64,000 nt of DNA, from contig JBANSL010000004.1 in the NCBI GenBank assembly GCA_037127255.1, positions 27,405,967 through 27,469,966 on the forward strand, in the 5' to 3' direction. Position 1 is the stretch's first letter. Every line of letters starts with the position of its first letter. Below the pieces are notes generated by a model, which ran no database searches, had not been told where the DNA came from, and saw only the letters and a program-made list of their open reading frames with translations. The DNA comes from Persicaria tinctoria (taxonomy: Eukaryota > Streptophyta > Magnoliopsida > Caryophyllales > Polygonaceae). This document shows positions 1 to 10,800 of the stretch, piece after piece. The translations under genes and the position numbers were made by a program.

Positions 1-56
1 CATTAAAAGGAAGCAAAGCAAGCATCAGCAGTTCGTGTATAATTAAGTGAAAATAA

Positions 57-817
57 TAGGGGTGGGCGCGAGACGGGACGAGACGGAGGTCATCCCGCGT
101 CCCGTCCCACATAATTTTTACGGGACGGGACCGGGATAGGATTTACTCTTTTTTTTAGAACCCCACACGGGCCTTGTCCCTCATGGGATGGGACGGGCCT
201 TGTCTCTCAAATAAAAAAGATTATAAAAAATTAAATTTTTTCTATATATTTTGCGATTCTCAAAGACGTAATACATATAGATCTGTCATTTTTTTTTATT
301 TTACCAGTTTCCCATATATACGTACACGTATGTACGTGTGTACATGTATATAAACACAGATGCAGTGTGTATATATAAGGCCTTCTAGTGGAGGATGCAG
401 TAAATATATGGCTCGTATAACTGTAAATTACAGTGTGTATAATACACATACACTTTTTTTTTTATGAAACACACACAATATATATAGTATTAGAGTGTGT
501 ATGAAATATATATATTAATTACATTGTGTATGTGATATATATATATACACACTATACATATAATATAATACATACTTTATATCCTAATTAATATATTATA
601 TATATAAGTATTACATTATTATTATTAGTAGTAGTATTAGTAGTAGTATATGTGTGTGCGGGATGGGACAGGATTTGCGGGATTCCGATGGGTTGTCCCG
701 CGTCCCGTCCCGCATAATTTTTGCGGAACGGGACCGGGACGGGATTCACTATTTTTTTTTGAAATCCCGCCGGGATTGGGACGGGACCGGGATTTGCGGG
801 ATTTGTGCCCACCCCTA
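57..817. mobile_element. Non-autonomous hAT-type DNA transposon
   Basis: The element starts TAGGGGTGGGC at 57 and ends with the exact inverse at 807-817. Both sides are flanked by the same 8-bp direct repeat GAAAATAA (49-56 and 818-825), the target-site length of hAT elements. No transposase is encoded. Just inside each end lies a direct, not inverted, copy of a GGGACGGGA-rich block of about 80 bp (about 82-165 and 690-770), so the subterminal regions are direct repeats. The middle is AT/GT microsatellite and a TTA/TAG run near 611-650. It sits in a 3' intron of the minus-strand zinc-finger gene. Ends and target duplication are seen directly; the superfamily follows from the 8-bp duplication and TIR type. 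Confidence 0.9.
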
Positions 818-999
818 GAAAATAATATAGTTAATTTAAGTCTATGATAAGAAAAATAAATAAATAAATAATTGAGTGAAAATAAGTAAAGAAGGGTATG
901 ATTAAAACAACTAGTTAACTGAAATTACGCAAGTCATGAATAATAAAGGGGCATAGCTAATTGCCCTAATTGTTACTGTAATGTTGGAGAAGGTTGTAC

Positions 1000-2718
1000 C
1001 TGGTGGTGCAGCATTGCATTTTTTGCACTGCAATAGATGAAAAAAAAACATATGAGAATCCCAAATAATAAGAACAAACACCACGCAGACTATATGCTTT
1101 TTAAAAAATGCTTAAATGAAGGAATCCCTTTCCATTTTAAACTTTTCCGCACCTGAGCTCGGGAAGAGTAATTGTGAAAGCCACAATTACATATCCAATC
1201 ACCATTTCTCCAAGCTTTAGGAACCCCGTACAATTGAGCAGCATTATTTCCAAACTGATGAGTAGGGCCACCACTTCCACTGACTGGCCAAAGTGAAGGA
1301 TTGTTCCCTAGTATCCCCATGTTCAGGTTTTGCTGAAAAGCACCTTGTGCACGAGCAAAAACTCCAGACATAGCAATTGCAGGCACAGAAGCAACCTCCT
1401 TGGGCCGACCACACTTTTTGCACTTCTCTCGTGATGCATAATTGTTGTTAGTGCAAGCTATACACACCCAACCCAAAATGCACGAACGAGAGGGAAAACC
1501 CATGCCAGGTATACGCACGCCAACCAGAAACCAAAGAAAACACACAGATATACTCCAGTCTTTACCAAATAAAAAACACTCAATCTAACACATGTACAAC
1601 AGCAACGACGACAACAACAAGAATCAGCATAGAGGCACACCAAGAGGCACCCGAGTGTATCCCGTTGAGAAGTAGGGTTTGGGGGTCAAGATGTACGCAC
1701 CATTTCCCAAGATAATTGGGAGGGTGTTTATGAAAGACCCAAGAAATAGCACAAGGCACACCAAGAGGCGCCCCAAGAGTCACACGAGAAAAACAAGGTT
1801 GAAATAACATAGAGAGAAGGCGTAAAAGATTGCAGAATAAGACCGTAGACCAAGGCGAAGACCAAACAAAAAACAAAGGCGCACAAAAGGACAAACAAAG
1901 CAAAACATCAACAACATCAACAGCCAGAATACATTTCCTCTGACAGTCCCGATCCATTTCCATATCTACCGTTAGGGTCAAGAGTGTCAGGTTATGTCGA
2001 ATAACTTCCATCCAACTTTTCCTAGGTCTTCCTTTGCCACAAAGTGCGTCTCCTAGATCAAACTCTCGCACCTAAGCACATGTGTCGTAGGTTGCCTTCT
2101 CTGTATGTGCCCCAACCATCAAAGTCTAGACTCTCGCATCTATTCCGTGATGTTAGGCACACCATTGTTTGCACTCTGTATCTTCAAAGTTCAATCTTAG
2201 TTGTATGTTGCTTAATCAAACTACTATTAACTGCACTCGTGTGCATCCAAGGAAGCTATCTAGTAACCCAATATGCAATCATTTCACGTGACATCTCAAT
2301 GGAAGCTGGAAACTGTGAATTAGGGTTATGCACTTATACACAGCAATAAGCCCCAAATTTCAATCCATTAGCCAATACGAGATAGAACCGTTAAATCTAG
2401 TTGCAATCAATTCAAACCGCTAGTACTACCTTGTACAGGAAAACCCTAAGCACAGCTCCATATGAAGTCCCGAATCGGGAATAAAAGATAAAAACTTTAA
2501 GAAAGAAGAAAAAGGTGGAAATAGAATTGCGGGGTGGGAAGAGACGAACCGGCGCAGATCCAATCGCCGATGCGAGGAAGCCATTTGGAATCGGGAGGGG
2601 TTTTGATGTCGACGAGAAGGCGAGGGTGCTTGCAGCGGTTGCAGAAGGAGCGAAAAGCATAGTTTCGGTTATTGCAGCCAGCGCACTCCCAGTCACCTTC
2701 TCTTCCCTCCCCCGACAT
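1000..2718 (-). CDS. RanBP2-type zinc finger protein, three exons, 3' end outside window
   Basis: Three exons join cleanly on the minus strand: 2718-2550, 1457-1153 and 1027-1000, with GT-AG introns and matching phases. The start ATG (2716-2718) opens MSGEGREGDWECAGC. Three zinc fingers follow with W-x-C-x2-4-C...C-x2-C spacing: GDWECAGCNNRNYAF in exon 1, a second finger split across intron 1 (ICAAC, then CKKCG), and a third (GDWICNCGFHNYSS) completed by CKKC in exon 3. This is the plant three-finger RanBP2/NZF-like family, thought to bind RNA or protein; the partner is unknown. Exon 3 ends at a GT donor after residues APP, so the C-terminus must lie beyond base 1 or in the unread 3' intron. 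Intron 1 holds an RTE LINE remnant and the 3' intron holds the hAT element. No frame damage is seen in these exons. Confidence 0.85.
1915..2170 (-). mobile_element. RTE-type LINE 3' remnant in intron 1 of the zinc-finger gene
   Basis: On the minus strand the end of a non-LTR reverse transcriptase ORF can be read: a LGHIQRR segment, then a CGKGRPRKSWMEVIRHNL segment and a MEMDRDCQRK tail. This pattern is typical of the C-terminus of plant RTE-type LINEs. It is broken by frame changes and a stop in the LxWLGH part. No poly(A) tail or target duplication was found, so it is an old fragment with uncertain edges. Confidence 0.65.
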
Positions 2719-3239
2719 TGTTGAGAGTCTCTCTCTGCTGAGCTCCGGCCCTTCCGAGCTACTAAGACACCGGTTAACGGCGATAGTAGTTACATACGTG
2801 ATACAATTTTTGTTGGGTGATAATCAATTAATTATTAATTAATTGATACGGAGTAATACTACGCAAGGTACCTTTTCGGAACTTTTGATTTTAATATTTA
2901 TAATTTTTTAAGTAATATTTTATAGTTTTAAATAAATTAAATATAAGATTTTGATTTAATTAGCTTTTGAAATTAGATTTTCAACAACTACTCGCTCCAA
3001 ACTTTTCAAAATTCTATTCATTTTCTCCTATCTCATCTGCTACTCTATCAGCTGGGTTACCAAATATCTTACTAGCTTATGAAAACTCTAATTTAACATA
3101 TATTTAACACACTTAATCCATCAGCTTCAGCTAACCCGTCAGCTCCGTGTTACCAAACTGACCCTTAATATAGTTTGTTTATTAACCAATTAAATATTTT
3201 TTATATTAAAATAATTTATTATTTATTTGTAAGAACATA
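2719..3239. other. Upstream region of the zinc-finger gene and AT-rich spacer
   Basis: The first ~50 bases upstream of the minus-strand ATG contain a CT/GA-rich tract, plausible as 5' leader. Beyond about 2800 the sequence is AT-rich with no supported gene. A stretch near 3045-3170 (GGGTTACCAAATA, then TACCAAACTGACCC) resembles a MITE terminus, but no partner end was found. The last ~25 bases before 3240, read on the minus strand, may be LINE reverse transcriptase sequence (FLRYVL). Confidence 0.4.
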
Positions 3240-3248
3240 TCTTAGGAA

Positions 3249-3326
3249 GAAAAAATTTGTAAAATAGGCATTTTTTTTACGAATTTGCAAAATGGTCACG
3301 TTTTTGGACAATTTAGGAAGATGTCC
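3249..3326 (+). repeat. Left terminal inverted repeat of the composite element
   Basis: It matches the reverse complement of 13184-13264 with several mismatches. Best-conserved blocks are GTAAAATAG, ATTTGCAAAATG, CACGTTTT and GGACAATTT. Confidence 0.65.
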
Positions 3327-3339
3327 ACAATATATACTT

Positions 3340-3800
3340 ATTCTCAATTCCCCTCCCTCTACGGACCTCTCTTCTCTCGCCCTATCGATCTGTTCTCTCT
3401 CTCGACACCGGAATCCGCCTCCTATGGCGGTGAGATCGAGCGACCTCCTCCTGTTCGCCGCCGCCGCCGCTCCTCCTCCTCCGCCTGGCTCTTCAATCGC
3501 ATCGGATCTCATATCTGCTTTTCTGACTCGTCTTCCCTCCCTCTCAGATGTCGGCCGCCTCTTCATCCCGATCTACTTCCCGTCTCTCCGGCTTTCGAAG
3601 GCGCCACCGAGCGGAGCAACGAGTAGGTGAGGGGGATGTACCAGTGGCGGCAGGCCAAGCATATCAAATTCAGATCTTCTTCCGGTGCCGATGAGCCAGA
3701 TTTCTCCTTCCTCCAATCCCCTTGTCAAACGAACCCCACCGCCGGAGCTCGGACGCTGATTACCAACGCCAAGCAGGTACCTTCGCTTCAATTGCTCGTT
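3340..3800 (+). pseudogene. GC-rich captured first-exon-like block
   Basis: After the TIR the sequence becomes CT- and GC-rich like a plant 5' leader, then an ATG at 3424 opens an alanine/proline-rich reading frame (MAVRSSDLLLF, then a run of A and P). A second stretch (3633-3776) ends with CAAGCAG followed by GTACC, a plausible splice donor. I do not recognise the parent gene. Several frames are open because of the GC bias, so the protein frame is unsure. Its position next to the TIR, reading inward, fits gene-end capture. Confidence 0.4.
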
Positions 3801-4041
3801 TGTTTTGATTTAGATGCTCAATTCGATTTAGATGCTCAATCTATTTAGGTCGGGAATTTGAATCTTGAATGATTGGTTTTCAGTTGCTTGGTTGGGATTG
3901 GCTATAGTTCTTGTATTGATGATGTTGTTTCAGGACTTAGGAGTGTGGTTTGGTGCTACTGTTGCAAAATTTAATGTGTTCATATGATGCTTGACCAGTT
4001 AGCAAAACCTAAATAGATTTAAACTTCTTTTAATGTGTTCA

Positions 4042-4437
4042 TAGGGGTGTTATTCGAGCCGAACGAGCCGAGCTTGACATGTTCAAGCTTGTTCGTTTGT
4101 TAAACGAGCTCGAGCCGAGCCGAGCCGAGCCTAATTTTTAAACGAGCTTTTTATTTTGTTCAAGCTCAGCTTGTTTAGGGAAATGAACGAGCTCGAGCCG
4201 AGCTTTTTTCGAGCTTTAAGTAGTTCTACTTGGTTATAACATGCTAACTTAAAGGAAATTTTAGAAATTTCATAGAATTCGAGCTATTCGAGCTTTATTT
4301 GAACGAGCCGAGCTTTCAACCGAGCTTAAAATTTGGTTCAAGCTCGGCTTGTTTAAATAAGTGAGCGAGCTCGAGTCGAGCTTTTTCGAGCCGATCCCGA
4401 GCCGAGTTTGAGCTGTTCAGTTCATATAACAGCCTTA
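4042..4437. mobile_element. Small non-autonomous hAT-type element
   Basis: It is flanked by the perfect 8-bp direct repeat TGTGTTCA (4034-4041 and 4438-4445). Ends are inverted with mismatches: TAGGGGTGTTATTCGA on the left, and TAAGGCTGTTATATGA as the complement of the right. The 396-bp body is an array of CGAGCCGAGC and its complement, so much of it can fold on itself. No coding sequence. It is nested in the composite element at 3249-13264. Confidence 0.9.
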
Positions 4438-4511
4438 TGTGTTCATATGATGCTTGTTCAGTGAGCTACTTGATCTAGTTCTGAATTAGACAGCAAACTT
4501 AGGGTTAGGGT

Positions 4512-5340
4512 ATGGAATTTCGACATAGTATGTTTGTTAAAACTTTGATACGAAGGTTGGAAGGATCAAGATATGGCTATGAGTTGAACAAATTGTACCT
4601 GATATCAATTGGAGTTGAAGCAAACATGAAGCTGAAAAAGGACTTAGCAGTGTCCGAGTCAAAACTTAATGGTGTCCAAGCAAAATTATCTGCAGTTGTT
4701 TCAGAGAATGATGATGCAGTTGAGCACTTAAACGATTCAAAGAAGAAAATTGAGTATTTGACACAAGAGGTGGCTTCTGAGAGGGAAAGGCTTCAAACCG
4801 AGGTGATGATATGATACTGTTGAATCCATACCACTATTGTTTCTTTTTTGTTTATATTATTGGCGAACGTGTCTTAATATTCTACTGATTATGATCATGC
4901 ATGTATCTTCAATGAAGGAGCAAAAACAACACCTCAGTGAAGTGCACTTGGTTGCTCAAAACGAACTACAAGCCGTTATAGCTCAACTAGAGGAGCAATT
5001 GAAAGAATATCAAGAAATGAATGAAGCTACAAAAGTCGAGTTGGAGAATCTGAAGCTTGGAGCTGTTGAGAATTCTTCTTTGCAAGCTAGAGTGAAAGAA
5101 CTCGAAGGAGAGCTTGTGGTAACTAAAGCTGATTTGATAAAGGAGGTAAAATCTTGGCCATGAACATCAGTTTTTGCAAGGTTGTGTAGCAAATAACACT
5201 TAACTCTGATTGCTTAACAATATTTCTGCAGCTGGAAAATGTTCACACATCTGCTGCAACGCGAGAGGTAGAACTGTCGGCAAGGCTAGAGGAGCACATG
5301 CAAAAAGCCCAAAAGGTAGATATCATCAGCGAGAAGGTAC
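4512..5340 (+). pseudogene. Coiled-coil (myosin-heavy-chain-like) host gene fragment
   Basis: Three exon-like blocks with heptad, E/K/L-rich sequence: 4620-4803 (KKDLAVSESKLNGVQAKL), 4912-5145 (QKQHLSEVHL, LEEQLKEYQE, VKELEGELVV) and 5232-5337 (REVELSARLEEHMQKAQK). They are separated by short AT-rich introns with GT...AG borders (for example GAG|GTAAAA at 5144 and CTGCAG before 5232). The style is that of long plant coiled-coil proteins annotated as myosin-like or COP1-interactive-like; the exact parent is uncertain. No complete ORF joins them to a start and end, so it is a fragment. A downstream piece near 5428-5494 (LNHFAHASDVVVEITR) is open but unrecognised. Confidence 0.6.
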
Positions 5341-5919
5341 ACCATCTTGAGCAGGAGTTATTTTGAGCAATTGTAGAATTATTTTGAGCAATTTATTGAG
5401 CTATTATAGCCTTTTCTATGATGCAGGTTGGGTTAAATCATTTTGCTCATGCTAGTGATGTTGTTGTAGAAATTACTAGAAACACTGCATTCCGGGTGAG
5501 ATACTATTGCTGAGTTTGGGTTTGGATTTGCACTAAATTTCTGTTATGTTTGTTATGTGCTTGGTCAGCATTGCCAATTTCTGGAATGGAGCTTTTGTTT
5601 CAGTACTTCCATAAGTTGGTTTTGTAGCTATATGGAAAGAGATTGTTGTGTTCTAGCTTGCTTATCCCTTTTTCATTGGTTTCTTCAAATCTGTTGCTTA
5701 TATTATGTTTAGCTTCTTCTTGGAGATGATTGTTGTGTTCTTTTGCTATATACTGCAGCATGAGGTATGGAAGTTGATTATTGTGCAACTCTGAGATGGA
5801 TTTGTGCAACTCTGAGATGAAGTTGTGCAACTAGTTTAGCAATCTTTCCCTTTATGTACAATTTAGCAATCTTTCTTGTGGTGAACTAGTTTTTCTTTTC
5901 TCATTTTCTTGACTTATCT

Positions 5920-6250
5920 ATCGCGTTTGAGATAGCCTGCGGCATTGCCTTCCTGCACAGCTTCAAGCCGGAGCCTATAGTCCACCGAGATCTCAAGCCG
6001 GGTAACATCCTTCTGGGAAGAAACTACCTGAGCAAGATGATATCAGAGCAAGTCCCAGAGAGTGTCACGTATTTCGGACACTCTATCCTTGCAGGCACGC
6101 TCTACTATATGGACCCTGAGTATTAAAGAACAGGCACTGCCCGGCCAAAGTCGGATTTGTACTCTTTTGGGATCATACTTCCGCAGCTCTTGACTGCTCG
6201 GCATCCTAACAGACTATTGCTCGTCATGGAAAACGCCATGGAGAGTAACT
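5920..6250 (+). pseudogene. Protein kinase domain fragment, plant U-box kinase type
   Basis: Reading on plus gives IACGIAFLHSFKPEP, then the catalytic-loop motif VHRDLKPGNILL, then AGTLYYMDPEY, a TAA stop in place of the next residue, and RPKSDLYSFGIILPQLLTA. The HRD-x4-N catalytic loop and the DxYSFGxxL helix place it in subdomains VIb to IX. The DFG motif region has been lost: NYLSKM runs straight into ISEQVPESV. The phrase KPEPxVHRDLKPxNILL is typical of plant U-box (PUB) receptor-like cytoplasmic kinases. It lacks the N-lobe, has a stop, and ends abruptly at the start of the KOB1-like fragment, so it is non-functional. Confidence 0.7.
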
Positions 6251-6261
6251 TTTTGCAGTAT

Positions 6262-7428
6262 ATGCTAGACTTGGCTGGCCAATTTCTTCTACAAGCCTTG
6301 CAATTACGAGTTGTTCGTGAAGGAGTCTCTTAACATGGAAATGGCTAATTTTCATGGCAAGAGTAAGAGGCCGCGTTTTTTCATCTGTTACAATTATGCT
6401 TTTTTTGGCCTTCTAATATGATGTTTTCCTATTGTAGGATGATGGCATGGAGTGGATCTTCCATCTTGACACCGACGAGCTTATGCATCCAACATGCACC
6501 CGCGAATACTCCTTGAGGGAATTGCTGTCACAGATTCCCGGACATGTTGATTTGGTCGTCTTTCCTAATTATGTGAGTCAAGTAGTGAATGCAGATGCAT
6601 CTGTTCTTTAACTGATTTCGCATATTCAATCACTCATTTTTCCATGTTAATTTCTCCAGGAGAGCTGTGTTGAGCGTGCTGATGTTAAGTAGCCCTTTAG
6701 CGAGGTAATTTCTTGGGCTTAAATGAGCGACGAGTTGAGAACTAATCATGCTGCTTTTACAAGGGCTTAAACTGGTTCAGGTTTCGTTGTTCGAAAAGAA
6801 CTTTGATCGTCTACCAAAGGAGACATACTTTGTACACCGTAAAGAATCCACCCGCGGCAATCCAAACTACTTCCTCACTTACGGAAATGGGAAATCGGTT
6901 GCAAAGATTCAAGATCATTTGCGCCCCAATGGTGCTCACCGATGGCACACCTATGTGAAGACGCCAAAGTAAATCAGATTCTCTTTGATTGGAAGATTAA
7001 AGCATATATATTTGTGTTTTTACATCTTTTTTCACAGGGAGGTAAAATTGGATGAGGCAACAGTTCTGCATTTCACGTACTCGAAATACTCTGACTTGAC
7101 TTCAAGACGCGATAGGTGTGGCTGCAAACCCACCAAGGAAGACGTCAACATATGCTTCATGTTGAAATTTGACAGAGCTGTAAGTTCACAAAGATCATGT
7201 GTTTTTGGTTCAACTGTCAAATTGACTCCTTATCCGACACTTCAACATATCTATACAGGCATTCATTATAGCTTGAACTGCGACACAAGAAGAGTTGTTC
7301 AACTTGTAAGACAGTACTCTCACTCTGATTAGCTTGCTTACATCTCAGTGAAAATTTCCTTCTAATCTATAGGTATAAGGAGCATGTAGTGTGGGGCAAC
7401 ACCGAAGTTAAATATAAGCTCTTAAAGA
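6262..7428 (+). pseudogene. KOB1: KOBITO1 (KOB1/ELD1/ABI8)-like gene fragment
   Basis: Exon-like blocks read [18 protein letters not shown] (about 6290-6360), [19 protein letters not shown] to VDLVVFPNY (6438-6571), [12 protein letters not shown] to [13 protein letters not shown] (6781-6970), [19 protein letters not shown] to CFMLKFDRA (7039-7180), and YKEHVVW (about 7374). These correspond in order to the C-terminal half of KOBITO1, a plant glycosyltransferase-like membrane protein needed for cellulose deposition and cell elongation. Introns are retained with usable borders. Damage: a stop after VERADVK (ESCVERADVK, then TAG), a TGA in FIIA-x-TATQEE, and no N-terminus or C-terminus. The final exon runs without an intron into HSP60 coding sequence. 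Confidence 0.8.
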
Positions 7429-8689
7429 AGGCCTTAGAGCTGGCATTGAAGGTAGTTGACTTGACTATACGGTGTATGTACTTGGATATTGATGTTTCTG
7501 CAATTCCTAAGATTTTAATCTCATAAAGTTGTCTGTTTATTTATTCAGAGGCAAAAGCCCTTGTTGATTATGTCAGAAGATGTTGATAGTGAGAACAGGA
7601 AAGCAGCTCTGCAAGATCTTGCTACTCTGACGGGAGGAGAGGTGGGTTAAAAATAAACTGTGAAATCCTATTTTTTCTTTAAACCTCCTCAATATAGCGA
7701 TATAATGACATTTGTGTCATAGGTTGTGAATGAAGAACTTGGAATGAACATGGAGAAGGTGGAATTTGAGATGCTTGGTTCATGCAAAAAAGTAAGTGGA
7801 TTGAATCAGGATCTTGTAACATCGCTGTTGGGCTTGTCTATTGCTCTAATGTTTAGAAATGTTTTGTTTAGTAGGTCACTATATCAAAGCATGACACTGT
7901 GATCCTTGATGGCTCTGGTGACAAAAAAGCGCTAGAGGAAAGATGTGAGCAAGTACTTGTCACCTACCCTCTCTACACACATTCAAGTGGCGGTGTTGCT
8001 CTTCTATATGCCTCACAAGAGTTGGATAACTCCAAACATCAAATTTTGATCAGAAGATTGGTGTACAAATCATCCAAAACGCTCTCAAGGTGTGTGCATT
8101 TTGTTGAACTCTTAACTTGGCCTTATTTTGCTGGGTTGTGAGCATGTAATTTCATTGCTACTGAAATTTAGACTGCCCATTCTTCAATCTCACTCTCATA
8201 TATGCTCTTTGCAGACCCCTGCATATACAATTGCAGCAAACGATGGAGTTGAGGGGGTTGTTGTTGTTGGCAAGTTATTAGAGCAGAACGACCCTGGTCT
8301 CGGATATGACGCTGCCAAAGGTATTCAGTTAATCTATTGTTTGCTTCCCTGGCGAAAAATTCTAGTAACTCAGAACTTGTCTTTAATTCTTCATACATTT
8401 TGCACATTAAGGTGAATACGTAGACATGGTTAAACTTGGAATCATTGACCCCTTGAAAGTGATCAGAACCGCTCTAGTAGACGCAGCTAGGTAAGAAAAA
8501 GGAACTAACTTCTGCAACTTGAAATGGAAATTCCAATAGTGAACTTGTTTACTAATTCTGCAATGTTTAAATGTAGTGTTTCATCGCTGATGACAACCAC
8601 TGAAGCGGTCATCGCAGAGCTTCCCAGTGACGACAAGGAGGGTCCTTCAATGGGCGGTGGTGGCATGGGCGGCATGGGTGGTTTTTAAG
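7429..8689 (+). pseudogene. HSP60: Mitochondrial-type chaperonin HSP60/CPN60 3' gene fragment
   Basis: Eight exon-like blocks cover the second half of CPN60 up to its glycine-methionine tail: ALELALK, RQKPLLIMSEDVDS, ENRKAALQDLATLTGGE, NEELGMNMEKVEFEMLGS, VTISKHDTVILDGSGDKK, SGGVALLYASQELD, AANDGVEGVVVVGKLLEQ, GEYVDMVKLGIIDPLKV, and the GGGMGGMGGF end with TAA at 8687-8689. Introns keep GT-AG borders. Two internal losses are visible: DVDS joins ENRKA directly, omitting the block that normally lies between, and CEQ (7950) joins a block near SGGVALLY with much of the apical domain missing. A frameshift occurs near 8030 before the piece encoding QIIQNALK. Downstream 8690-9030 looks like the parent gene's 3' UTR. 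The matrix chaperonin function cannot be retained. Confidence 0.85.
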
Positions 8690-9039
8690 GTTAACACTAA
8701 AGACTAAGGAGCATCCACACAACGATTTTCTTAGCTGAACATCCTCACAAACTTGTTATCACCAATTTTTTCGTTGATTTTATCCGAATCTATTGGGTAT
8801 TTGGGTCCCTTGTTTTCCTTGTTCAACCTAAACATTGAGGTAGAGAGCAATTTGTAGGGGAAAACTGTATTTTGCTTTATTCCCAGGCAAGGATGAAAGA
8901 AATTCTTCTTTTCATTGAGAATAAACTGTACTTTGTTAGTAGGAGAATGAAATGCAGTGCAAGTGAAAACATTTTCATCCCATGTATAAAAGTGCTTCTT
9001 CGATTCTTTGTGAAATTGTTATCCATGTTTGTGCAACTC

Positions 9040-10390
9040 TAAAAAAAGTGCTGACATGGGAAAAAAAACTGCTGACACGGAAAAAAGTGCAACTCTAAAC
9101 TAGACTTGGATCATATTTGTACAATTTACGGTTATATTTGCACATCTTACTCTTATATTTGCACGACAAAATGTTAAAAAAATATTAAAAAATTAGATTT
9201 GATTCATATTTGTACAACTTACGGTTATATTTGCACAACATGCTCTTATTTTTGCTCAATGATTCTTTATTTTTGCACAATAATCGAAACTTGTGAAATT
9301 GTGTCTCCACATAATCTTATTTTTTGTAAATACAATTTTATACTTTTTCAATATATTATTGCACAACACGGTCTTATTTTTGCTCATCAATAGAGTAAAA
9401 TTGCACAACATGGGGGATTGGTGAAATTTTGCCCAACATCATCTTATTTTTGTTCAACAATAGGTTATTTTTGCACAACAATCGAGACTTGTGAAATTGT
9501 GCTCAACATGATTTTATTTTCTCTCAATATAATTTCATAATTTCTCAATAAATTATTGCACAACATGCTTTTATTTTTGCTCATCAATACTTTATTTTTG
9601 CACAACATTTGAGATTTGTGAAATTGTGTCTCAACATGATCTTACTTTTTGTAAATATAATTTTATACTTTTTTAATAGATCATTGCACAACATGATCTT
9701 ATTTTTGCTCATAAATAGACAATAATTGTACAACATGGGGGATTGGTGAAATTTTGCTCAACATCATCTTATTTTTCTCAACAATAGGTTATTTTTGCAC
9801 AGCAATCGAGACTTGTGAAATTGTGTTCAACATGATTTTATTTTCTGTCAATATAATTTCATACTTTCTCAATAAATTATTGCACAACATCATCTTATTT
9901 TTGCTCAACAATAGGTTATTTTTGCACAACAATCGAGACTTGAGAATTTGTTCTCAATATGATTTTATTTTCTCTCAATATAATTTCATACTTTCTCAAT
10001 AAATTATTGCACAACATGCTCTTATTTTGCTCATTAATACTTTATTTTTGCACAACATTTGGGACTTTTGAAATTGTGTCTCAACATGATCTTACTTTTT
10101 GTAAATATAATTTTATACTTTTTTAATAGATTATTGCACAACATGATCTTATTTTTGCTCATCAATAGACAATAATTGCACAACATGGGGGATTGGTGAA
10201 ATTTTGCTCAACATCATCTTATTTTTGTTCAACTATAGGTTATTTTTGCACAACAATCGAGACTTGTGAATTTGTTCTCAACATGATCTTATTTTCTCTC
10301 AATATAATTTCATACTTTCTCAATAAATTATTGCACAACATCCTCTTATTTTTGCTCATCAATACTTTATTTTTGCACAACTAGTGGTGA
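9040..10390. repeat. AT-rich higher-order tandem repeat built on a TTGCACAACA motif
   Basis: Repeats of a phrase like CACAACAATCGAGACTTGTG recur near 9285, 9475, 9607, 9800, 9926, 10055 and 10250, at alternating spacings of about 190 and 130 bases. A longer unit beginning GGGGGATTGG starts near 9411, 9737 and 10187; the second copy has one extra 125-base subunit. Each subunit carries TTATTTTTGCTCA and TTGCACAACAT. Open frames here are artefacts of repetition. It continues into the arrays at 10395-10676 and the tRNA-like sequence at 10801. Confidence 0.85.
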
Positions 10391-10394
10391 AAAT

Positions 10395-10480
10395 TAGTGC
10401 TGACACTGATATTAGTTACAATTGGTGCTAACACTGATATTAGTTACAATTAGTGCTGACACTGATATTAGTTACAATTA
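10395..10480. repeat. 28-bp tandem repeat, three copies
   Basis: The unit begins AGTGCTGACACTGATATT and ends AGTTACAATT. Three near-identical adjacent copies are present; the second has G-to-A and A-to-G changes. Confidence 0.9.
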
Positions 10481-10508
10481 GTGGTGAAAATTTGCATGAC
10501 CCTGGTGT

Positions 10509-10676
10509 AAGAGTTGCACAACTGTGTTTTAAGAGTTGGACGACTGTGTTTTAAGAGTTGGACGACTGTGTTTTAAGAGTTGCACGACTGTGTTTTAAGA
10601 GTTGCACGACTGTGTTTTAAGAGTTGCACGACTCTGTTGTAAGAGTTGCACGCCGCTGTTGTAAGAGTTGCACGAT
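10509..10676. repeat. 22-bp tandem repeat, about eight copies
   Basis: The unit is AAGAGTTGCACGACTGTGTT plus TT; copies start every 22 bases from 10509. The last two have TGTTGT in place of TGTTTT. The array is followed by GATGTCAGCAC, the same word that recurs in the low-complexity blocks at 27705 and 62720. Confidence 0.92.
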
Positions 10677-10800
10677 GTCAGCACATATAAATTTCACATA
10701 AAAATGATGTCAGCACTAAAAAATTGCACTAATATATCTTTGTGTTTCAATTCAAGTGGCTCAGTGCTTCAACCAAAGTTTACACGACCAACAACACGAT

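Noticed and set aside
2800..3175. Possible MITE with a GGGTCAGTTTGGTAACAC-like end
   Set aside because: Only one end was recognised; no inverted partner or target duplication was found.
9040..10390. Centromeric or telomeric satellite
   Set aside because: No TTTAGGG telomere runs; unit lengths are irregular (about 130 and 190) and the array is short and linked to a tRNA-like sequence.
10509..10676. 22-bp direct repeats resembling a CRISPR array
   Set aside because: There are no spacers; units are contiguous in plant nuclear DNA, so this is a tandem repeat.
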